From Olivibacter jilunii (GTDB lineage: Bacteria; Bacteroidota; Bacteroidia; Sphingobacteriales; Sphingobacteriaceae), in NCBI RefSeq assembly GCF_900607235.1, contig NZ_LR027850.1:512043-576042 (forward strand): 64,000 bases of DNA, written 5' to 3'. Below, in pieces: positions 55,598 to 62,768 of the stretch. The notes under the pieces are model-generated. The model ran no database searches, was not told the origin of the DNA, and saw only the letters and a program-made list of their open reading frames with translations. Made by a program: the position numbers and the translations under genes. The number at the start of each line of letters is the position of its first letter. Positions within the stretch are counted from its first letter, which is position 1.

Positions 55598-57094
55598 ATG
55601 AAAACAAGAATAATAACAATGAAAATATATCTGTTTATGTTCCTGCTAACTGGGAGCATGCTGATTGGAGGATGCGAAAAAGCCTTGGACGAAGATGCGA
55701 AGACCTTCATTGCTCCGGATAAGTTTTTTACCAACGGCGAGCAATGTACACAAGCCGTCAACGGCGTCTATGGATCTTTAAACACGATTTATGGATCGCC
55801 GGAATTTTGGCGGATTGTAGATCTGGGTACCGATCTTTCTTATACGGAAGATGCAAACAATCTCGTCCCGCATGAATATACCTTCACTTCCGGAAATACA
55901 GGTACCGGTGGCGTTTGGAGCGCAGCCTATACGGCTATTAAGAACGCAAATATGGTAGTCAACCGCGTATCACAAGCTCCTATTGACGAACAATTAAAAG
56001 GACGGCTTGTTGGGGAAGCAAAATTTCTACGGGCCCTTTATTACTTCATACTATCTAATTTTTGGGGAGATGTTCCGCTATGGACGGACGAGCTGAATGT
56101 AGATGCGGTAAGTCAGCTTGCACGAACACCACTAGTTGAAGTTCGAGCTCAGATTATAAAAGACTTGAGCGAGGCTGCTGAGACACTTCCATTAAGTTAT
56201 GGCACGAGTGATGTAGGTAGGGCAACTAAAGGAGCGGCCTTGACCCTTTTGGCTAAAGTATATCTTTATAACAAAGAGTGGACAAATGCGCAGCAAACCG
56301 CACTACAGGTTGTTCAAAGCGGCCAATATTCGCTGTTGCCAAATTATGCCGATGTTTTTGATGTGCATAATCGTTTTAAAAACAATGCGGAGTCCATTTT
56401 CGAAGTTCAATTTCTTCGTGATGCTGCCACTGCCACCAATATCAAAACACACCAGCAGGTATCCTATTATATGCCTGCGAGAGATCCGGGCAAAAGCACG
56501 TATGCAGGTGTAGACTTCGGGAACTATATTATCGATGGATGGAGCGTTTGCAGGCCAACGCTTAAATTAGCGAAGATGTTCGAATCGAACGATCAACGTA
56601 AGGATGTTGTGCTCGGCTATGGTTATAATGGGCAGACCTTTACCAAATGGCCGAGACCGGACCACCCCTGGTTCGGGCCTAAATTTTGGGATCTGGATGC
56701 CAATGCGCAAGCAAGTGGTAAGAACCTTTATATATTACGTTACGTAGATGTCTTATTGATTCTGGCAGAGGCTTATAATGAAGATGGAAATATAGCAGAA
56801 AGTACAAAATGGCTTAATGAAGTAAGGAAACGCGCTAAATTGAATGAGCTCGCAAACCCGTCACAGGAAAACCTACGTGAGGAGATCATGAAAGAACGTG
56901 CCATTGAATTTGCCGGTGAATTTCAACGAAGATGGGATTTAGTTAGATGGAATAAGCTGGTGGAGGCCGTTAAATCGGTTGCTGACGACAATCCGATCGG
57001 AGCGGCAAATATCAAACCGTTTCACAACTATTATCCGATTTCTGCGGAGGAGATTATAAAAAATCCAAATCTAACGCAAAATCCGGGTTACTAG
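55598..57094 (+). CDS. SusD/RagB-family nutrient-binding lipoprotein
   Basis: 498 residues from ATG 55598; a TTG at 55592 and an ATG at 55619 are also in frame. Lipobox MLIGGC, then the SusD helical TPR-like fold: CTQAVNGVYGSLNTIYGSP, RALYYFILSNFWGDVPLW, LRYVDVLLILAEAYNE and EIMKERAIEFAGEFQRRWD. It caps the SusC barrel on the cell surface and binds the substrate. Substrate unknown; no glycosidase is encoded beside it. Confidence 0.96.
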   Translation: MKTRIITMKIYLFMFLLTGSMLIGGCEKALDEDAKTFIAPDKFFTNGEQCTQAVNGVYGSLNTIYGSPEFWRIVDLGTDLSYTEDANNLVPHEYTFTSGNTGTGGVWSAAYTAIKNANMVVNRVSQAPIDEQLKGRLVGEAKFLRALYYFILSNFWGDVPLWTDELNVDAVSQLARTPLVEVRAQIIKDLSEAAETLPLSYGTSDVGRATKGAALTLLAKVYLYNKEWTNAQQTALQVVQSGQYSLLPNYADVFDVHNRFKNNAESIFEVQFLRDAATATNIKTHQQVSYYMPARDPGKSTYAGVDFGNYIIDGWSVCRPTLKLAKMFESNDQRKDVVLGYGYNGQTFTKWPRPDHPWFGPKFWDLDANAQASGKNLYILRYVDVLLILAEAYNEDGNIAESTKWLNEVRKRAKLNELANPSQENLREEIMKERAIEFAGEFQRRWDLVRWNKLVEAVKSVADDNPIGAANIKPFHNYYPISAEEIIKNPNLTQNPGY

Positions 57095-57103
57095 GTTTTT
57101 ACG

Positions 57104-58180
57104 ATGAGTAAGTTTATTAATCTACATAATTCAATGAAAAGATTATTAATTTTTTGCATGGTTTTTATTTTTGCCTGCTGCAAAGAAGATAAACAAGCTT
57201 TTTTACAGAAAAGCACCACCATGTCAGCTCAAGCTAAAGGAGTGACGGAAGCGGTTACTGACGACTGGATATGGGCCGGTAATCAGGCTACTAATAAAAT
57301 TGAAATCTATGATCCGGGGGTCGAAGACTGGAATAGCTCCACTGCGCTGAAATGGTCGTGGAAACCGGAGGCAGCTAAAGGCTATTCTCAATATGCGCTA
57401 GACAATTGGGGGCTGCCGACAGATTTCAAAGTCCGCACTGTTAACGTATGGGGAGGAAACCATTTAGTTGCTTCCTGTTCAAATGGTTTAGTTACGATTG
57501 CTTCTTATCCTGGGGGGATAAAGAAATGGGCATATAATCTCGGATTTAATCCGCATGGTGTAGAATTGTTACCAAATGGAAACATCGCCGTTGCTGCTAC
57601 AGATAAAGATTCGGTATTGCTTTTCGCCTCTTCAGTTGGAACGGACAATTTGGCCCATGCAGCCATTCGGCTTAATAAAGCGCATGCCGTTTTATATGAT
57701 CCGGTGGAGCATATTCTTTGGGCAACCGGTAATGATTTTGTGATGGCCATGCAGGTAGGCGGAACAGATGCCGCTCCTACCTTGACGGAAATCCCTGAAA
57801 GACGGGGGCGTTTGAACACAACCAGCAGTGCTAATCCCTATGGGCATGATCTATCCCGAGACCTAAATGATCCTAATATATTATGGGTGAGCACCAATGG
57901 GGGCGTTTATCGCTTTGATAAAACAACAAAAGCGTTTACGGACGCTCCTAATCTGCTTAACAAGACTTTTGTGAAAGGCATCAGCCGACAGCAGTCCGGT
58001 CTATTTGTACTTACACGTCCAGATTCGGAGAAGACAACCGAGCTACCCGATCCTGTTACCAGTCCAACTTGGTGTACACGCTATGTGGATATTTATTCCA
58101 GCGATGGCTACTTTCAATATTATCGGACAAAGAACGGTGCAAAGTTTTACAAGGCGAAAATTTTTCGTACGCCCTATTGA
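57104..58180 (+). CDS. DUF6528-like secreted lipoprotein
   Basis: 358 residues from ATG 57104; ATG 57134 (MKRLLIFCMVFIFACC) gives the better lipoprotein signal with Cys in FACC. The mature part looks like a beta-propeller: DDWIWAGNQATNKIEIYDP, FNPHGVELLPNGNIAVAAT, HILWATGNDFVMAM, LWVSTNGGVYRFDKTT. This fits DUF6528, often encoded behind SusCD pairs. Probably a surface protein assisting substrate binding or processing. No catalytic motif recognised. Confidence 0.8.
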   Translation: MSKFINLHNSMKRLLIFCMVFIFACCKEDKQAFLQKSTTMSAQAKGVTEAVTDDWIWAGNQATNKIEIYDPGVEDWNSSTALKWSWKPEAAKGYSQYALDNWGLPTDFKVRTVNVWGGNHLVASCSNGLVTIASYPGGIKKWAYNLGFNPHGVELLPNGNIAVAATDKDSVLLFASSVGTDNLAHAAIRLNKAHAVLYDPVEHILWATGNDFVMAMQVGGTDAAPTLTEIPERRGRLNTTSSANPYGHDLSRDLNDPNILWVSTNGGVYRFDKTTKAFTDAPNLLNKTFVKGISRQQSGLFVLTRPDSEKTTELPDPVTSPTWCTRYVDIYSSDGYFQYYRTKNGAKFYKAKIFRTPY

Positions 58181-58263
58181 AAAGGAACGTAAAGAATCAC
58201 CGGAAAATAAAAAAGGTGTTTATCAGGATCAAATGAATAGTCTATCTCAGATGGATATAAGCA

Positions 58264-58294
58264 ACAAACCCCTCGTAAAGAGGGGTTTGTTTTG
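58264..58294. terminator. Terminator between DUF6528 gene and tRNA-Met
   Basis: ACAAACCCCTC / GAGGGGTTTGT stem (11 bp) with a 5-nt loop and TTTT on the plus side; also 5 bp past the tRNA 3' end on the minus strand. Likely serves both. Confidence 0.75.
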
Positions 58295-58368
58295 TGCTCC
58301 CACCTGGGCTCGAACCAGGGACCAAAAGATTATGAGTCTTCTACTCTAACCAACTGAGCTATAGGAGC
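58295..58368 (-). tRNA. tRNA-Met (CAT)
   Basis: 74 nt on the minus strand. Acceptor GCTCCTA/TGGGAGC, D-arm GCTC/GAGT, anticodon arm GAAGA-CTCATAA-TCTTT with anticodon CAT, T-arm CCTGG-TTCGAGC-CCAGG, discriminator A. Acceptor pair G1-C72 argues against initiator. A tRNA-Ile2 with lysidine-modified CAT cannot be fully excluded by eye but seems less likely. Confidence 0.92.
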
Positions 58369-58431
58369 GGCAACCATTGCTGATTTGCGAGTGCAATTTT
58401 ACATATTTGTAGGCACATTTTAAAATTAATT

Positions 58432-59064
58432 ATGCAAAATATTGAAAATATTATCTTCGATTACGGCAATGTAATCTTCATGATCGACTTCGCTAAGGCG
58501 CATAAAGCCTTTACCGATTTGGGTGTCAAGGGAGTAGAAAAAGTGTTTGCGCATACCGAACAAAATGCTTTATTTGATGATTTTGATATGGGAAGAGTTT
58601 CTGCCGCGCAATTTAGAGATGGGATACGTGAAGTTACGGGAAAAGCTGACTTAACAGACCAACAAATTGATAATGCATGGAACTCCTTGTTAATCGGTGT
58701 ACCTAAAGGCAGACACGAATTATTATGGCAACTAAAAGATCGATACAACACCTTTTTACTTAGTAATAACAATGAAATCCACTATCAATCCATTATGGAG
58801 TACCTGAAAAAAGAACATGCCTTGGAAGATAACAGCAGCTTTTTTATCAAAGATTATTACTCTCATTTATTAGGCATGAGAAAGCCAAATTCGAATATTT
58901 TTGAATTTGTTTTGCAGACACACCAGCTCGAGCCGGAAAAGACATTATTTATTGATGATAGCCCCCAGCATCTTGTTACAGCCAAAAAGCTGGGAATACA
59001 GACGGAATTATTGACCGCTCCTGATACCTTAGAACTCTTGGTTCAACGGCGAAAGCTTCTTTGA
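58432..59064 (+). CDS. HAD-IA family hydrolase (YihX-like)
   Basis: 210 residues. Motif I IIFDYGNVIF (nucleophile Asp10), with Gly instead of the usual second Asp, as in YihX-type phosphatases; motif II FLLSNNNEIH; Lys in MRKPNSNIFEFVL; motif IV TLFIDDSPQHL. A helical cap lies between motifs I and II. Likely a sugar-phosphate phosphatase. The stop codon is part of the following terminator hairpin base. Confidence 0.9.
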   Translation: MQNIENIIFDYGNVIFMIDFAKAHKAFTDLGVKGVEKVFAHTEQNALFDDFDMGRVSAAQFRDGIREVTGKADLTDQQIDNAWNSLLIGVPKGRHELLWQLKDRYNTFLLSNNNEIHYQSIMEYLKKEHALEDNSSFFIKDYYSHLLGMRKPNSNIFEFVLQTHQLEPEKTLFIDDSPQHLVTAKKLGIQTELLTAPDTLELLVQRRKLL

Positions 59065-59097
59065 AAAATAGCCGATGGTCTCATCGGCTATTTTTTT
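59064..59097. terminator. Bidirectional terminator between HAD gene and proline dehydrogenase
   Basis: AAAAATAGCCGATG / CATCGGCTATTTTT stem (14 bp) with a GTCT loop and T-run on the plus strand. It overlaps the proline dehydrogenase stop codon. Confidence 0.9.
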
Positions 59098-60293
59098 CTG
59101 CGATTTTTTTCTTTTATGATAAGGCTCAGTTCGCGGCCTGTTTGTCCGGCAACAGAGGTATTCTCTTGCGCTCTTCTAAAGAGGTAGGGCATTACCGCTT
59201 TTACCGGCCCGTAAGGCATATACTTTGCCACATTGTATCCGGCAGCGGATAAATTAAAGCTAAGATTGTCACTCATGCCCAATAATTGGGCAAAATAGAC
59301 TCGGCGATCACCTCTCGCTATTCCTCTTTTATCTAATTCCGTTGCTAGGAGGTAACTGCTGGCCTCGTTATGCGTGCCAGCCATAAAACCTATTCGATCA
59401 AGGTTGTCCAAACAAAAATGGATAGCCTCATTATAATCACGATCAGCGGCTTCTTTATTTGGTTGTATGGGGGATGGATAGCCCCTTTCTTCAGCTCGCT
59501 TTCGTTCAATTTCCATATAGGCGCCACGCACTAACTTAGCCCCAACATAAAAATTATCAGTTTGAGCTAAGTAGACATCTGCCTTTAAAGCAGCCAAAAT
59601 ATCGTGGCGGTAAAGCTGATAGGTGTTGTATACGATTGCTTTTTCCGTATTGTATTTTCGCATCATGTCTCTAGCCAAGTCATCAATGGTATCCTGTATC
59701 CATGAATGTTCGGCATCGACTAACACGGCAACGCCTGCTTGATGTGCAAATGCACATATTTTTTCCACCCGGTTTTTTACACGTGCAAATTCAGCCGCTT
59801 CTGTTTCCGTCAATGGTTCGCCTGCATTTACCTTCGCCAGCAAATCAAAGCGGCCCAGGCCCGTTACTTTAAAAACGGAAAACGGAATGTTTGTATCCTT
59901 TTTGGCGCGCTCGATCGTGCGAATGGTCTCAGCCAACACGTGATCAAAAGCTTGTTCACTTTCTTCACCCTCTACCGAATAGTCGAGGATGGTTCCAACG
60001 TGTTGAGAAGCCAATTGTTGAATGGTTTTTTCGCAGCCTTCAATTGTTTCTCCGCCACAGAAATGTTCAAATATCGTTTTCTTGATGAGACTTGTAATAG
60101 GTAGGCCGATATTAAGCGCAAAGTTCGTTACCGGAGGACCTACTTTAGTCAAAAAATTACTGGAAATAATTTTAAACAGCCAATAAGCTCTGTTTAATTC
60201 GGCATTGCTTTTACTGCGAAAAGCGATTTCAGTGTTGTCGAAAGTAAGATCACTCGCGGCAACAGATTGTGGTTCTTTTGATGGCGAAATCAT
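59088..60293 (-). CDS. Proline dehydrogenase
   Basis: 401 residues, monofunctional. TIM-barrel landmarks: LDYSVEGEESEQAFDHVL, GVAVLVDAEHSWIQD, VYLAQTDNFYVGAKLVRGAYMEIER (residues around 245) and the FAD-proximal C-terminal YGPVKAVMPYLFRRAQENT. Oxidises proline to pyrroline-5-carboxylate, passing electrons to quinone. The P5C dehydrogenase half of PutA is absent. A perfect -7 element lies 4 nt upstream of the ATG. Divergent from the S4 gene (91-bp gap). Confidence 0.94.
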   Translation of the reverse strand: MISPSKEPQSVAASDLTFDNTEIAFRSKSNAELNRAYWLFKIISSNFLTKVGPPVTNFALNIGLPITSLIKKTIFEHFCGGETIEGCEKTIQQLASQHVGTILDYSVEGEESEQAFDHVLAETIRTIERAKKDTNIPFSVFKVTGLGRFDLLAKVNAGEPLTETEAAEFARVKNRVEKICAFAHQAGVAVLVDAEHSWIQDTIDDLARDMMRKYNTEKAIVYNTYQLYRHDILAALKADVYLAQTDNFYVGAKLVRGAYMEIERKRAEERGYPSPIQPNKEAADRDYNEAIHFCLDNLDRIGFMAGTHNEASSYLLATELDKRGIARGDRRVYFAQLLGMSDNLSFNLSAAGYNVAKYMPYGPVKAVMPYLFRRAQENTSVAGQTGRELSLIIKEKNRRKK

Positions 60294-60297
60294 GGAG

Positions 60298-60305
60298 CAA
60301 ACTTA
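60298..60305 (-). promoter_or_regulatory. Proline dehydrogenase -7 element
   Basis: TAAGTTTG on the minus strand, exact TAnnTTTG, ending 4 nt before the ATG. The -33 element is not clear. Confidence 0.45.
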
Positions 60306-60347
60306 GAGAAAAAATCGATGGCTTAATAGCAGAAAATGTTATTTTCG

Positions 60348-60380
60348 TTTGCTTTCATCTAAGAATTTTATGTAGGTTTG
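60348..60380 (+). promoter_or_regulatory. S4-protein gene promoter, leaderless layout
   Basis: TTTG (60348-60351), 21-nt spacer, TAGGTTTG (60373-60380): full match to the Bacteroidota promoter consensus, ending 4 nt before the ATG at 60385. Confidence 0.6.
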
Positions 60381-60384
60381 GTTT

Positions 60385-60591
60385 ATGATAAATTTTACGC
60401 TTGATAGTGAATATATCCATCTTATTCAATTGCTAAAGGCTGTCAATGTAGTGGAGAACGGTGGAGAAGCACAAGCTGTTGTAAGTGAGGGGCTCGTGAG
60501 CTGTAATGGCGTCACGGAGTTCAGGAAGCGCTATAAAGTTAGAAAGGGTGATGTCATTGAGTTTTTACAATATAAAATAGTGGTTGACTAG
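60385..60591 (+). CDS. S4-domain RNA-binding protein (YbcJ-like)
   Basis: 68 residues. LIQLLKAVNVVENGGEAQAVV, then SEGLVSCNGVTEFRKRYKVR and KGDVIEF is the S4 alpha-L fold with the basic RNA-binding loop. Free-standing S4 proteins of this size (YbcJ/YaaA type) bind structured RNA; exact role unknown. Apparently transcribed from its own promoter. Confidence 0.9.
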   Translation: MINFTLDSEYIHLIQLLKAVNVVENGGEAQAVVSEGLVSCNGVTEFRKRYKVRKGDVIEFLQYKIVVD

Positions 60592-60601
60592 TTATCTGCC
60601 G

Positions 60602-60656
60602 TCAGAAATCGGATATCGGCTGATTTCTGAGAGCTGAAAGCTGAGAGCTAATAAGC
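60602..60656 (+). repeat. Hairpin and period-7 words between S4 gene and aroB
   Basis: TCAGAAATC / GATTTCTGA (9-bp stem, 11-nt loop, 60602-60630), then gagagct, gaaagct, gagagct, aataagc running up to the aroB ATG. Confidence 0.75.
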
Positions 60657-61724
60657 ATGATCAAAGAAATAAAAAGTAATACTTATTCCGTATATTTTGA
60701 GAGACAGTTCAACGCTTTGCGCGAATTTTTAAATAAAAACACTTATTCCAAAATTTTTATCTTAACCGATCGTAATACCAGCGAGCACTGCTTGCCCGTG
60801 TTTACATCATCGATGCCGGAATTAACGGCATACGATTTAATAGAAATTGATCCTGGAGAAGAGAATAAAAATATTGATTTCTGTATCGGTATCTGGAAAA
60901 TGCTCTTGGATTTTGGTGCTGACAGAAAGAGCTTACTCATTAATCTGGGGGGAGGGGTTATAACGGATATCGGTGGTTTCGCTGCGTCGACCTTTAAACG
61001 AGGAATTGATTTTATTCAAATACCTACAACCTTATTATCGCAAGTCGATGCCTCGGTAGGGGGGAAGACCGGAATTGATATGGATGGGGTAAAAAATATT
61101 ATCGGCACGTTCACACAGCCAAAAGCGGTACTTATTAATAGCGACTTCTTAGCTACTTTAGACGAACGGCAAATGGTTTCTGGCTTTGCTGAAATGATAA
61201 AACATGGGTTGATCTATGACCAGAGTTATTTTGGAGAGTTACAAAGAGTTGATTTAAAAGAATTGAATGAGGATTATATTTACCGCTCCGTTGCCATAAA
61301 AAATGATGTTGTTACAAAGGATCCAACGGAAAAAGGACTTCGAAAGATTTTAAACTTTGGGCATACAATTGGACATGCGGTTGAAAGTTATTCTTTAGCA
61401 AACGACTCCTTTCCTTTGCTTCATGGGGAAGCAATTGCCGTAGGCATGATCTGTGAAGCTTATTTGTCTCATCGTCATAACGGGTTGTCTCTGGAATCGT
61501 TGAACGAGATCCGAAGCTATATCATGCATCTGTTCCCAAGCTATTCATTTGGCGAAGCCATATATGAGTTTTTATATACTTATATGCTGAATGATAAAAA
61601 GAACACCGGTGATAAAATTGGTTTTGCGCTTCTAAATAAAATAGGAAGTTGCGATTTTGACCTATATATTCAAAAAGAACAAATTTTTGAAAGCTTGGAT
61701 TATTATCGTTCATTATTGAATTAA
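60657..61724 (+). CDS. aroB: 3-dehydroquinate synthase
   Basis: 355 residues. NAD/phosphate-binding LINLGGGVITDIGGFAAST, substrate segment FIQIPTTLLSQVDASVGGKTG, and zinc ligands in the region KILNFGHTIGHAVESY and LLHGEAIAVGM. Converts DAHP to 3-dehydroquinate in the shikimate pathway. No other aro gene adjacent. A 16-bp sequence over its stop is duplicated 62 bp downstream. Confidence 0.96.
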   Translation: MIKEIKSNTYSVYFERQFNALREFLNKNTYSKIFILTDRNTSEHCLPVFTSSMPELTAYDLIEIDPGEENKNIDFCIGIWKMLLDFGADRKSLLINLGGGVITDIGGFAASTFKRGIDFIQIPTTLLSQVDASVGGKTGIDMDGVKNIIGTFTQPKAVLINSDFLATLDERQMVSGFAEMIKHGLIYDQSYFGELQRVDLKELNEDYIYRSVAIKNDVVTKDPTEKGLRKILNFGHTIGHAVESYSLANDSFPLLHGEAIAVGMICEAYLSHRHNGLSLESLNEIRSYIMHLFPSYSFGEAIYEFLYTYMLNDKKNTGDKIGFALLNKIGSCDFDLYIQKEQIFESLDYYRSLLN

Positions 61725-61833
61725 AAAGTCAAAACCCCGAAGGGCTCATTGATACCTTAAGAAACAAACAAGATATCAATAATTAAAAAGTCAAAAGCTT
61801 GGCTCCCGAGAGGACTCGTGAGACCCCTCGGGA
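61719..61833 (+). repeat. Duplicated segment after aroB with hairpin
   Basis: AATTAAAAAGTCAAAA at 61719-61734 and 61781-61796 (the first includes the aroB stop). Each is followed by a CCCGA(G)AGG(G/A)CTC word. The second word forms a stem CCCGAG/CTCGGG (61805-61832) just upstream of the ThuA gene. Confidence 0.7.
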
Positions 61834-61887
61834 TGCTCTGTCTTCAAGGGATGTTTTTATTAACTGATTAATAACTTTATAAAACTT

Positions 61888-62646
61888 ATGAAACTAAAAC
61901 GTTATGCATCTATCTTCGCCCTCATTTGGGTTGCGGGTATTTGCTTTTCCTTTTGTAAATCGGAAAAGAATATCGACCATTCGCAAGTGAAACCGCTGGT
62001 ACTCGTGTTTTCAAAAACCGCGGGATTTAGGCATGACTCCATTGAAAAGGGGGCGAAAACCATCGAAGAACTTGGCGAAGATAATGGCTTTGCTACAGAA
62101 CATACAGAAGATGCTTCCGTTTTTACAGAAGATAATTTGAAAAAATATAAGGCAGTTGTTTTTTTAAGTACAACAGGCGATATCTTAAATGGTGCACAAC
62201 AAACGGCATTTGAGCATTATATACAGCAAGGTGGAGGATTTGTGGGGATCCATGCAGCAGCCGATACCGAATATGATTGGCCGTGGTATAACAAATTGGT
62301 GGGAGCATGGTTTCTGAGTCACCCAAAGCAACAGGACGCAACCCTATTGGTGTTGGATAAAAATCATCCAGCTACTGAACATTTAGCAGATACTTGGCGC
62401 AGATGGGATGAATGGTACAATTATAAAGATATAAATCCAGATACAAAAGTATTAATGAAACTGGATGAAACCAGCTATGAAGGTGGTAAAAATGGAGATA
62501 ATCATCCTATTGCCTGGTATCATAACTATGATGGTGGAAGAGCTTTCTATACAGGCTTGGGACACACGAAAGAAAGTTATGATGAGGTGGATTTTCGGAA
62601 ACATCTCTTGGGGGGCATTGTTTATGCAATGGGTATTAGTAAGTAG
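61888..62646 (+). CDS. ThuA-domain lipoprotein
   Basis: 252 residues. Signal peptide with lipobox CFSFC (Cys23). The rest is a ThuA-like (glutamine-amidotransferase fold) domain: LVLVFSKTAGFRHDSIEKGA, YKAVVFLSTTGDILN, FEHYIQQGGGFVGIHAAADT, RAFYTGLGHTKESYDE. Such proteins occur with glycoside-utilisation genes and may bind or modify sugars; biochemical role is uncertain. The stop codon begins a period-8 array. Confidence 0.9.
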   Translation: MKLKRYASIFALIWVAGICFSFCKSEKNIDHSQVKPLVLVFSKTAGFRHDSIEKGAKTIEELGEDNGFATEHTEDASVFTEDNLKKYKAVVFLSTTGDILNGAQQTAFEHYIQQGGGFVGIHAAADTEYDWPWYNKLVGAWFLSHPKQQDATLLVLDKNHPATEHLADTWRRWDEWYNYKDINPDTKVLMKLDETSYEGGKNGDNHPIAWYHNYDGGRAFYTGLGHTKESYDEVDFRKHLLGGIVYAMGISK

Positions 62647-62768
62647 TTGAGTAGGGAAATCGTTGAGTGGGGAAATCGTTGAGTAGTTGAATAGGGAAAT
62701 AGTTAAGTAATTAAATAGTCGTTAAACTACTCAACCACTTAACTACTCAACTATTCTACAACTCAACC
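62646..62768. repeat. Period-8 array filling a convergent gap, with inverted halves
   Basis: Fifteen 8-bp words: gttgagta, gggaaatc, gttgagtg, gggaaatc, gttgagta, gttgaata, gggaaata, gttaagta, attaaata, gtcgttaa, actactca, accactta, actactca, actattct, acaactca. The second part (actactca...) is the reverse-complement type of the first, so the gap could fold into a long hairpin. Confidence 0.9.

Noticed and set aside
58295-58368. tRNA-Ile2 or initiator tRNA instead of elongator Met
   Set aside because: The G1-C72 pair and lack of initiator G-C triplets in the anticodon stem argue against initiator; overall form is that of elongator Met, although lysidine-type Ile2 is not strictly excluded.
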